In this document: positions 7,616 through 14,973 of the stretch, in pieces | Numbering within the stretch: position 1 is the first letter of the stretch | Layout: every line of letters begins with the position of its first letter | From: Fodinibacter sp963763015 | GTDB lineage: Bacteria > Actinomycetota > Actinomycetes > Actinomycetales > Dermatophilaceae | Direction: 5' to 3' | DNA: 64,000 nucleotides | Assembly: GCA_963763015.1 (NCBI GenBank) | Contig: CAVXML010000006.1 | Location: forward strand, 248,001 to 312,000 | Notes under the pieces: model-generated | Database searches by the model: none | What the model saw: the letters and a program-made list of their open reading frames with translations, nothing else | Told to the model about the DNA's origin: nothing | Made by a program: the position numbers and the translations under genes

Positions 7616-9752
7616 CGCCACGACCGCGGTCGAGCGGACCTCGCCACCAGCAGGGGCGGGCGACGGCATCCGGTCGGGGCGGAGCGGCGACCACGCGGGC
7701 CGCCCCACCCGCGCGGGCTTCCGACCCGACATCGAGGGCCTTCGCGCCGTGGCCATCCTCACCGTGCTGGCGTACCACGCGGGGCTGCCGTTGCGGGGGG
7801 GCTTCGTCGGCGTCGACGTCTTCTTCGTCATCTCGGGCTTCCTCATCACCGGACTGCTCGTCACCGAGCTGGAGCGCAACGGGTCGATCTCGTGGATCCG
7901 GTTCGTCGGGCGCCGGATCCGACGACTGCTGCCCGCCGCGGTGCTCGTGCTCGTCGCGATCTCGGTGGCGTCGTGGTTCCTCGTGCCGGGGCTGCGCCGC
8001 CGCGACATCGGCGTCGACGTCGTGGCCGCTGCCGTGTACGTCGTCAACTGGGTCTTCGCCCGGCGAGAGACCGACTACCTCGCCTCCGACGTCCTGCCGT
8101 CACCGGTTCAGCACTTCTGGTCGCTGGCGGTGGAGGAGCAGTTCTACGTCGTCTGGCCGTTGCTGCTCATCGTCCTGGCGCTGGTGGCGCGACGGCCGAG
8201 CCGCCGAACCGTCGCCCTGGCGCTCGGTGTGCTCGTCGCGTCGTCGTTCGCGTGGTCGGTGTGGTTCTCGCACACCTCACCCGAGCCGGCGTTCTTCACG
8301 ACGACCACGCGGGTGTGGGAGCTCGGCATCGGGGCGCTGCTCGCCGTGGCGCTCGCCGGCAGGCCCCGGCCCGCGACACCAGCCCGTGGCTCGGCCGCGA
8401 CGGGGTGGCTCGCGCTCGTCGCGCTGCTCGCGGTCGCGGCGCTCCTGCCCCAGGGCCTCGACTGGCCGGGCGCGTGGGCACTGCTTCCCACGGTCCCCAC
8501 CGCAGTGCTCATCTGGGTGGGGTGGCAGGGACCGGCACACGGACCGCTGACGGTGCTCGGCGCCGCACCCATGGTGTGGGTCGGCGCCCTCTCGTACTCG
8601 ATCTACCTGTGGCACTGGCCGGTCATCGTGCTCGGTGGCTGGGCGGCGGACGCGCTCGGCACCACCCTGCCCGCGTGGGGGCCGCTCGTGCTGGCGCTCG
8701 CCTCGGTCGCGCCGGCCTGGCTGTCGTGGCGGTTCGTCGAGTCGCCGATCCACCACGGGACGTGGCTGCGCGGCCGCCCGCGTGCCCTCCTCGCCGCCGG
8801 GCTGGCCCTGTCGTGCGTCGGTGTGCTCGCTGCCCTCCCGCTGTTCGTTCTCCGCTCCCCGTTCACGACCACGCCGCCCGGCGGCGCAATGCCCCCGTGG
8901 TCGCAGCTCGGTGCCGCGACGCTCCTCCCCGGCCAGCCTGCGGAGGGGGTCGACGACCCGGACTGGGTGACGCCCGACCCCCTGACGTCGGGGGAGGACC
9001 GCCCGAAGGCCGACGTCGACCGGTGCCAGGTCGACGAGGGCGAGACCGAGCCGGTCCGGTGCGTGTTCGGGAACCCCCGCGGCGGCACCACGGTCGCCCT
9101 CCTCGGGGACTCCAAGGCGATGCAGTGGCTTCCCGCCCTGGAGCGGGCCGCGGCCGTCCGGGGCTGGCGCGTCGTCACGTGGGGGAAGTCGGCGTGCGCG
9201 TTCGCCGACGCACCGGCCGCGAAGGCGGGTGGCGCCTACCCACAGTGCGACGAGTGGAACGCCGGGGTCCTGGGAGCACTCCGGGCGGACCCGCCCGACG
9301 TCGTGGTCACCTCTGGCGTCGCGACCAGTGCCTGGACCGGCAGTGGCACCGGGCGGGGAGCCCTCGTCGAGGGCTATGCGTCCCGCTGGCGCACGCTCTC
9401 GGATGCCGGGGTGCCGGTCGTCGTGGTCGCCGACAGCCCCGTCTCGCCGGACGACCTCGACGTCTGCGCAGCCCGGCACCCGGCGGAGCTGACCGCATGC
9501 GGCTTCGACGCCGCATCGGCGGTCGCCGGCAGCGCGGTGGGTGTGCAGCGGGAGGCGGTGGCGACGGCATCCGCAGCAGGCGCCGACGTGCGCCTGCTCG
9601 ACCTCACGGCGCAGATCTGCCCGGGGGATCGGTGCCCCGTCGTCATCGGCCACGTGGCGGTGCACCGCTCCGGCGACCACATCACCGCGTCGTACGCCAC
9701 GACGCTCGCCCCCCGCGTGGCCGCGGCGGTGCAGGAGGCACTCGGCCGGTGA
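7602..9752 (+). CDS. Membrane acyltransferase (acyltransferase-3) with C-terminal SGNH domain
   Basis: This OafA-type enzyme likely O-acetylates a surface polysaccharide or lipid. After a hydrophilic leader it shows FRPDIEGLRAVAIL, then about ten hydrophobic helices (acyltransferase-3), including HFWSLAVEEQFYVVWP and YSIYLWHWP. The last 260 residues are an extracytoplasmic SGNH hydrolase-like domain: GDSKAMQW gives the nucleophile Ser, and the closing GDHITASYA supplies the Asp/His pair. GTG 7602 overlaps coaD by 14 bases and gives 716 residues; other upstream starts in the frame are possible. The substrate is unknown. Confidence 0.85.
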   Translation: MPSTDATTAVERTSPPAGAGDGIRSGRSGDHAGRPTRAGFRPDIEGLRAVAILTVLAYHAGLPLRGGFVGVDVFFVISGFLITGLLVTELERNGSISWIRFVGRRIRRLLPAAVLVLVAISVASWFLVPGLRRRDIGVDVVAAAVYVVNWVFARRETDYLASDVLPSPVQHFWSLAVEEQFYVVWPLLLIVLALVARRPSRRTVALALGVLVASSFAWSVWFSHTSPEPAFFTTTTRVWELGIGALLAVALAGRPRPATPARGSAATGWLALVALLAVAALLPQGLDWPGAWALLPTVPTAVLIWVGWQGPAHGPLTVLGAAPMVWVGALSYSIYLWHWPVIVLGGWAADALGTTLPAWGPLVLALASVAPAWLSWRFVESPIHHGTWLRGRPRALLAAGLALSCVGVLAALPLFVLRSPFTTTPPGGAMPPWSQLGAATLLPGQPAEGVDDPDWVTPDPLTSGEDRPKADVDRCQVDEGETEPVRCVFGNPRGGTTVALLGDSKAMQWLPALERAAAVRGWRVVTWGKSACAFADAPAAKAGGAYPQCDEWNAGVLGALRADPPDVVVTSGVATSAWTGSGTGRGALVEGYASRWRTLSDAGVPVVVVADSPVSPDDLDVCAARHPAELTACGFDAASAVAGSAVGVQREAVATASAAGADVRLLDLTAQICPGDRCPVVIGHVAVHRSGDHITASYATTLAPRVAAAVQEALGR

Positions 9753-9854
9753 CCTGCGCGGCCGGGTTTGGGGGGATCGCTCCCGACCGGTAACCTTGAC
9801 CCTCGGTCTGCGTCCGTGCGACGCGACAGAACCACTTCGACCTCACCCAAGGCC

Positions 9855-10433
9855 ATGACTCGACTCGATCCCCGGTCCCCGATGGTGCTCGACACCAAGC
9901 TCGTGGGCCGTCGGCCCGGGATGATGCATGAGCTGGCCCGTGAGGTCGCAGCGCCGAGCGACTTCGGCACGGACGTCCTGCGCGTCGAGGAGGGGCAGCC
10001 TCTGCACCTCGAGGTGCGCATGGAGTCCGTCGTCGAGGGCGTGCTCGTCACCGGTTCTGTCCGTGGCATGGCGACCGGCGCCTGCGTGCGGTGCCTGGAC
10101 CCCATCGCCCAGCCGGTCGACGGGGCCTTCCAGGAGCTGTTCGTGTACGCCGAGCGGCACGCCCACCACCACGAGGTGGGGGACGAGGACGCAGCCGAGG
10201 AGCTCCGGATCGAGGACGGTCTCATCGACCTCGAGCCGGTGCTCCGGGACACGGTGGTGCCAGCGCTGCCGTTCCAGCCGGTGTGCCGGCCCGACTGCCC
10301 CGGGCTGTGCTCCGAGTGCGGGATGCCGCTCGCGGAGGACCCCGGACACCGGCACGACTCGATCGACCCCCGGTGGGCGGCGCTCACGGCCCTGGCCGAG
10401 CAGCCGTCCACGCCGACAGAGAAGAGGACCTGA
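9855..10433 (+). CDS. DUF177 (YceD-like) protein
   Basis: The YceD/DUF177 family is almost always encoded just before rpmF and is linked genetically to 23S rRNA accumulation. The 192-residue product has a CVRCLDP motif mid-protein and a Cys cluster CRPDCPGLCSECG near the C-terminus, typical of the actinobacterial form and probably zinc-binding. ATG 9855 is preferred; GTG 9816 in the same frame is an alternative. A TAACCT -10-like box lies at 9791-9796, after the acyltransferase stop. The stop is one base before the rpmF start codon. Confidence 0.85.
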   Translation: MTRLDPRSPMVLDTKLVGRRPGMMHELAREVAAPSDFGTDVLRVEEGQPLHLEVRMESVVEGVLVTGSVRGMATGACVRCLDPIAQPVDGAFQELFVYAERHAHHHEVGDEDAAEELRIEDGLIDLEPVLRDTVVPALPFQPVCRPDCPGLCSECGMPLAEDPGHRHDSIDPRWAALTALAEQPSTPTEKRT

Positions 10434-10434
10434 C

Positions 10435-10629
10435 GTGGCCGTTCCGAAGCGGAAGATGTCGCGCTCCAACACCCGCTCGCGCCGCGCCAACTGGAAGGCG
10501 ACGGCCGTCGCCACGACGACCTGCCCCCAGTGCAAGGCGCCGACCCAGCCGCACGTCGCGTGCCCGTCCTGCGGCACCTACAAGGGCCGCCACTACGGCG
10601 CGGCCGAGCGCACCGAGCACCAGGGCTGA
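10435..10629 (+). CDS. rpmF: 50S ribosomal protein L32
   Basis: L32 is a small large-subunit protein near the peptidyl-transferase region. The 64-residue product begins MAVPKRKMSRSNTRSRR, the family hallmark, and carries a four-Cys zinc ribbon (CPQC and CPSC). GTG 10435 lies one base after the DUF177 stop, and the two are surely one transcript. rnc follows after ten bases. Confidence 0.96.
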   Translation: MAVPKRKMSRSNTRSRRANWKATAVATTTCPQCKAPTQPHVACPSCGTYKGRHYGAAERTEHQG

Positions 10630-10639
10630 CCCCGCCCCC

Positions 10640-11401
10640 ATGGGCAAGGGGTCGGTCTCGGCCGGTGCTCTGACACCGTTGCGGCCCGTCGCCGAGCTGC
10701 TGGACCACCTCCGTGAGGTGACCGGCGCCCCGGTCGACGCGGCGCTCCTCACGCGCGCCCTCACGCACCGGTCCTACGCGTACGAGGCGGGCGGCCTGCC
10801 GCACAACGAGCGGCTCGAGTTCCTCGGCGACTCGGTCCTGGGGCTCGTCGTCACGGCCACGCTCTACGACGCTCACCCCGAGACGAGCGAGGGGCAGCTG
10901 GCCAAGCTGCGAGCGGCCGTGGTCAACATGCGCGCCCTCGCGGACGTGGGCCGCACCCTGGGGCTCGGTGACTACGTCTACCTCGGGCGAGGAGAGGAGT
11001 CGACCGGCGGACGCGACAAGGACTCGATCCTCGCCGACACTGTCGAGGCGGTGATCGGCGCGGTGTACTCCTCGGCCGGCATCGACGCCGCCACCGAGCT
11101 CGTACACCACCTCGTGGACCCGCTCCTCGCCCAGTCGGCGACGCTCGGCGCCGGGCTCGACTGGAAGACCAGCCTCCAGGAGATCGCCGCCCGCCACGGC
11201 CTCGGCTCGCCGGAGTACGTCGTGACCGAGGACGGCCCGGAGCACGCGAAGTCCTTCGAGGCCTCCGTGGTGCTCGCTGGTGAGGTGCTCGGTCGCGGAG
11301 CCGGCCGCACCAAGAAGGTCGCCGAGCAGCAGGCGGCCGCCCTGGCGTGGGCCGCTGTCCGCGACGCACACGAGGACGGACCCGCCACGCACCGTGCCTG
11401 A
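10640..11401 (+). CDS. rnc: Ribonuclease III
   Basis: RNase III cuts double-stranded RNA and starts rRNA maturation. The endonuclease domain has NERLEFLGDSVLGLVV (about residues 55-70) and DKDSILADTVEAVIGA with the Mg-binding acidic residues. A dsRNA-binding domain begins at DWKTSLQEIAARHG (about residue 174). Length of 253 residues is usual. The start ATG 10640 has no strong ribosome site, fitting coupling with rpmF. It overlaps mutM by eight bases. Confidence 0.95.
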   Translation: MGKGSVSAGALTPLRPVAELLDHLREVTGAPVDAALLTRALTHRSYAYEAGGLPHNERLEFLGDSVLGLVVTATLYDAHPETSEGQLAKLRAAVVNMRALADVGRTLGLGDYVYLGRGEESTGGRDKDSILADTVEAVIGAVYSSAGIDAATELVHHLVDPLLAQSATLGAGLDWKTSLQEIAARHGLGSPEYVVTEDGPEHAKSFEASVVLAGEVLGRGAGRTKKVAEQQAAALAWAAVRDAHEDGPATHRA

Positions 11402-12269
11402 GCTGCCGGAGGTCGAGGTGGTGCGCCGCGGGCTGGCCGACCACGTCGTCGGCCGGGTCGTGAGCGACGTCGAGCTGCGGGGGCACCGGGTCGCCCGCCG
11501 CCACGCGGCAGGCCCCGGGGACCTGGGCGACCGGCTGGCCGGCCGCCGCGTCACCGCCGCGCGACGGAGGGGCAAGTACCTCTGGCTCGACCTCGAGGAC
11601 TCCCTGGGCCTCCTCCTCCACCTCGGGATGAGTGGCCAGCTCCTCGTCGAGGCGGCCGACGCACCGGAGGAGAAGCACCTGCACGCCCGCTTCCGCTTCG
11701 CCGACGCCGGCCCCGAGCTCCGGTTCGTGGACCAGCGCACGTTCGGAGGGCTGGCCCTCACCGACCTCGACGTGCACGGCATCCCGAGGACGATCGCGCA
11801 CATCGCGCCGGACCTGCTGGAACCGGCCTACGACCGGGGCGCCGTGGTCCGCCGGGTGAAGGCGCGCGACAGCGCCGTCAAGCGGGTGCTCCTCGACCAG
11901 ACGGTGGTCTCCGGCATCGGCAACATCTACGCCGACGAGGCGCTGTGGCGCGCCCGGGTGCACGGCGAGCGCGTCGCGAGCAGCCTCACCAAGCCACGGA
12001 TCGGGCAGGTGCTCGACCAGGCGGCCGAGGTCATGCGCGAGGCCCTGGCCCAGGGGGGCACCAGCTTCGACGCGCTCTACGTGAACGTCAACGGCGCCTC
12101 CGGCTACTTCGACCGGTCGCTCGCGGCGTACGGCCAGGCGGGTCGGCCCTGCCCGCGGTGCGGCACGCCAATCCGGCGGGAGCCCTTCATGAACCGGTCC
12201 TCCTTCTCGTGCCCGAGGTGTCAACCGCGGCCGCGCCGGGTCGTGGCTGCCGTCGGTGTTCGGCCGTGA
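11394..12269 (+). CDS. mutM: Formamidopyrimidine-DNA glycosylase
   Basis: MutM (Fpg) removes oxidised purines such as 8-oxoguanine and nicks the backbone. After the initiator Met it starts PELPEVEVVRRGL, so the catalytic Pro2 and Glu3 are in place. It has a RRGKYLW lysine loop, the helix-two-turn-helix region, and a C-terminal four-Cys zinc finger (CPRC and CPRC around residues 262-285). The GTG start inside the end of rnc is fixed by the need for N-terminal Pro. 291 residues. Converges with the flavin oxidase gene 10 bases downstream. Confidence 0.95.
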   Translation: MPELPEVEVVRRGLADHVVGRVVSDVELRGHRVARRHAAGPGDLGDRLAGRRVTAARRRGKYLWLDLEDSLGLLLHLGMSGQLLVEAADAPEEKHLHARFRFADAGPELRFVDQRTFGGLALTDLDVHGIPRTIAHIAPDLLEPAYDRGAVVRRVKARDSAVKRVLLDQTVVSGIGNIYADEALWRARVHGERVASSLTKPRIGQVLDQAAEVMREALAQGGTSFDALYVNVNGASGYFDRSLAAYGQAGRPCPRCGTPIRREPFMNRSSFSCPRCQPRPRRVVAAVGVRP

Positions 12270-12279
12270 CCGGTCGCGC

Positions 12280-13695
12280 TCAGGCCGTGGGCACGATGTT
12301 GTGGTTGCCCCGGAAGAGGTTGCCCGGGTCGTACCGGTTCTTGAGCTCCACGAGCCGCTGGTGCTTGGCGTCGCCGTACGACCGGAGCGCCCGCTCCGGC
12401 ATGGAGACCGCGTCCTCGGCTCCGAGGAAGTTGACGTACTCGCCCTGGTCGGCGAACGGGAGCATCGCCGCGTGCATCCGGCGGGCGAACGCCGACAGGC
12501 GCTCGTCGTCCGCGGGGTCCTGCCAGAACCCGTAGATGTTCAGCCAGTACCGCGCCGAACGGTTGGGGAACGCCGTCGCCTCCGCGGGCACCCGCCCGAA
12601 CGCCCCCTCCATGTGGTGCAGGTCGATCCCCGTGCCCTGCCAGACGACCTCGCCGGCGTGAGCGACGAGGACGGAGATGACCTCGTCGTCCAGCCGGGAG
12701 AAGGAGAGGTTCTTCCAGTAGCCACGTGAACCCTTGGGGAACACGGAGTCCATCGCGGACTGCCAGTCGGTCCACGGCACCGGCCCGACCTCCTGCTCAT
12801 CGGGCGGCACCTCGTCCACCAGCGGGGCGACAAGCGCTCTCCCGGCGTCGTGGTCGGGGGAGGCCCAGGCGAACCCGATGATGAGCACCTGCTCGTCGCC
12901 GAGCCCCAACGACTCCGGGGGGACCAGGAAGGTCGCGATGACGTTCATCGCGTCGGGCAGGCCTGCCCCGGTCCAGGTCGCCAGGGCGCGAAGCGCGTCC
13001 GTCCACCGTGGCCGGCGGTAGACGAGGTTGCCTGCGAACACGGGGGACGCCAGGGGTCGTGCCCGGAACGTGAAGGACGTGACGACCCCGAAGTTCCCGC
13101 CTCCGCCGCGAAGTCCCCACAGCAGGTCGGGGTTGGTCTCCTCGTCCACGTGCAGGTGCTCTCCGGCGGCCGTGACGAGCTCCGCGGCCACCAGGCTGTC
13201 GACCGTCAGGCCGTCGCTGTGGGTGAGCCAGCCGACGCCGCCTCCGAGGGTGAGCCCGGCGACACCCGTCGCGCCGATGACGCCGATCGGAACGGCAAGG
13301 CCGTGGGGTGCGGTCGCCGCGTCGACGTCGACGAGCGTGGCACCGGGGCCGACGGTCACCAGCCCGCGGTCCGTATCGACGTGCACCTCGCGCAGCTGGC
13401 CGAGGTCGAGCACGATGCCACCCTCGACCGTGCCGTGTCCGGCGATGTTGTGCCCGCCGCCGCGCACGGCGAGAGGCAGGCCACTGCGCCGCGCCGTGGC
13501 GATGACGAGGTCGACGTCCGCCGTCGACCCCGCGCGCACGACGGCGCGAGGACGCCGGTCGATCATGCCGTTCCAGACGCGCCGTGCCTCGTCGTAGTCC
13601 GGATCGCCCGGCTCCAGCAACGTTCCGGTGAGCGCGGTCCTCAGCTCGTCGAGCTCGGGCACCCGGGCGGGTGCATCGTCGTGCGTGGTGCTCAT
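12280..13695 (-). CDS. FAD-linked oxidoreductase, BBE-like family
   Basis: A 471-residue VAO/PCMH-fold flavoenzyme. The FAD half carries RGGGHNIAGHGTVEGG (about residue 68), whose His is the usual covalent FAD anchor, then GVAGLTLGGGVGWL and GLRGGGGNFGVVTSF. The C-terminal berberine-bridge (BBE) segment ends NRYDPGNLFRGNHNI. The second anchor Cys of bicovalent relatives is not seen before GVAGLTLGGG (the bases encode IGAT there), so attachment is probably by one bond. ATG 13695 follows a GGAGT ribosome site. The gene is alone and reversed among housekeeping genes, so it is likely an accessory gene; the substrate (sugar, alcohol or drug) is unknown. Confidence 0.85.
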   Translation of the reverse strand: MSTTHDDAPARVPELDELRTALTGTLLEPGDPDYDEARRVWNGMIDRRPRAVVRAGSTADVDLVIATARRSGLPLAVRGGGHNIAGHGTVEGGIVLDLGQLREVHVDTDRGLVTVGPGATLVDVDAATAPHGLAVPIGVIGATGVAGLTLGGGVGWLTHSDGLTVDSLVAAELVTAAGEHLHVDEETNPDLLWGLRGGGGNFGVVTSFTFRARPLASPVFAGNLVYRRPRWTDALRALATWTGAGLPDAMNVIATFLVPPESLGLGDEQVLIIGFAWASPDHDAGRALVAPLVDEVPPDEQEVGPVPWTDWQSAMDSVFPKGSRGYWKNLSFSRLDDEVISVLVAHAGEVVWQGTGIDLHHMEGAFGRVPAEATAFPNRSARYWLNIYGFWQDPADDERLSAFARRMHAAMLPFADQGEYVNFLGAEDAVSMPERALRSYGDAKHQRLVELKNRYDPGNLFRGNHNIVPTA

Positions 13696-13942
13696 GGCGC
13701 CACTCCTGTCCCGAGGGCCGGCGCTCGGTGCACTCGGGACCGGCCGTCGTCGAGATGCCCGAGGCCGAGCAGTCGATCCGGGGAAGATACGGCTCACGCC
13801 GCGGCACGGTCAAGGACGTGCGAGCGGAGCGAAGACCAGGTCCTCGAGCCCGGGGTCCCTGCCGTCGGCCCGTCCGGAGAGTCGGCGACCGGCGCCACGA
13901 CGGACATCGAGCGACGCTCCCGGCGAGTGGCGCCGCCCGGCC

Positions 13943-13948
13943 TACGAT
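13943..13948 (+). promoter_or_regulatory. -10 box TACGAT of a leaderless acyP transcript
   Basis: TACGAT ends six bases before ATG 13955. The identical hexamer at the same distance precedes the chorismate mutase gene. Confidence 0.55.
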
Positions 13949-13954
13949 GCCCGC

Positions 13955-14263
13955 ATGGGTTCGGCGGCGCGTGACCAGCCCGTGCGACGGATGACCGTGT
14001 TCGTGCGGGGTCGGGTCCAGGGGGTGGGCTTCCGCTGGTGGGTCAGGGCACGCGCGCTCGAGCTCGGGCTCAGCGGGTACGCCAGCAACCTGTCCGACGG
14101 CCGGGTCGAGGTCGTCGCCGAGGGGACCGACGGTGTGCTGCGGCGCCTGATGGCCCTTCTCGAGGAGGACCCGTCCACGACGCGGCGTCCGGGGCGCGTC
14201 GTCTCGGTGTCGACGCCGCTGTGGGCCGAGCCGCGGGGCGAGAGCGCCTTCCGCGAGCGCTGA
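13955..14263 (+). CDS. acyP: Acylphosphatase
   Basis: Acylphosphatase hydrolyses acyl phosphates such as carbamoyl and 1,3-bisphosphoglycerate phosphates. The 102-residue product has the active-site loop GRVQGVGFRWW with the phosphate-binding Arg, and the catalytic Asn in YASNLSDGRVEV. A short non-conserved N-terminus precedes the fold; an in-frame ATG at 13991 would give a more usual 90 residues, but only 13955 has the -10 box at the leaderless distance. acyP commonly sits between mutM and smc in actinobacteria. Confidence 0.9.
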   Translation: MGSAARDQPVRRMTVFVRGRVQGVGFRWWVRARALELGLSGYASNLSDGRVEVVAEGTDGVLRRLMALLEEDPSTTRRPGRVVSVSTPLWAEPRGESAFRER

Positions 14264-14301
14264 CCCGGCGCGCCCGCCCGCCCCTCTGCCCCCGGACCGC
14301 C

Positions 14302-14384
14302 CTCCCCGACTTCGTCTGTGGAACTGCGCCGACACGCCGCCGGAACCGGCGATTCACGGCATCCCCACAGACGAAGTCGGGGAG
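14302..14384. repeat. 83-bp element with 20-bp perfect terminal inverted repeats, copy 2
   Basis: Arms at 14302-14321 and 14365-14384 are perfect complements for 20 bases and share their outer 17 bases, CTCCCCGACTTCGTCTG, with copy 1 at 1277-1360. The interiors are related in inverted orientation. It lies between acyP and the chorismate mutase gene, both plus strand, so it is not restricted to convergent ends. Confidence 0.85.
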
Positions 14385-14427
14385 TCCGGGGGGTGGACGT
14401 CGCAGCGATCCCTGCCTGTGGCGTTCC

Positions 14428-14433
14428 TACGAT
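14428..14433 (+). promoter_or_regulatory. -10 box TACGAT of the chorismate mutase gene
   Basis: TACGAT ends six bases before GTG 14440, leaving no room for a ribosome site, so translation is probably leaderless. Confidence 0.55.
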
Positions 14434-14439
14434 GGCCGG

Positions 14440-14793
14440 GTGACCGACATCCCCCCGGACCTGCAGAGCCTGCGCTCGAGCATCGACAACATCGATGCCG
14501 CGCTGGTGCACCTGCTCGCGGAGCGGTTCAAGGCGACGCAGCGGGTCGGTGAGCTCAAGGCCGCCGTGGGCCTGCCCCCGGCCGACCCGGCCCGCGAGGA
14601 GCGCCAGATCGCCAGGCTGCGCGGCCTCGCCGACGAGGCCGGCCTCGACCCGCAGTTCGCGGAGAAGTTCATCACCTTCGTCATCGCCGAGGTCATCCGG
14701 CACCACGAGGCCCTGGCGACGACGCCGGCTGACACGGAGCCCGACGCCACCTCCGCCGTCCAGGTCCGGGACCACCAGGTCCGTCACCCCTGA
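14440..14793 (+). CDS. Chorismate mutase, AroQ class
   Basis: Chorismate mutase converts chorismate to prephenate for phenylalanine and tyrosine. The 117-residue, all-helical product shows LRSSIDNIDAALVHLLAERF, then a second helix KATQRVGELKAAVGLP with the Lys/Arg expected to bind chorismate, and REERQIARLRGLADEAGL, FAEKFITFVIAEVIRHHE, the AroQ-alpha layout. A 20-residue tail is not conserved. GTG 14440 is fixed by the -10 box. There is no attached prephenate dehydratase or DAHP synthase domain, so it is a free-standing mutase like the small Micrococcales enzymes. Confidence 0.88.
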   Translation: MTDIPPDLQSLRSSIDNIDAALVHLLAERFKATQRVGELKAAVGLPPADPAREERQIARLRGLADEAGLDPQFAEKFITFVIAEVIRHHEALATTPADTEPDATSAVQVRDHQVRHP

Positions 14794-14973
14794 GGATGCC
14801 GCCCGCCCGCGAGCCGCCCTGTCACACCAGTCGCGTTGATCACTCCTGACACAAGCATCACCGGCCCCTCCGGAGGTCCCGGCACGGCCGTGACCCGCCG
14901 GTAGAGTCGGGCGGCATCCGGGGGAGCCGGACCCCGGAGCGGACCGGACCACCGACGAGAGCTGCGAACAGAC

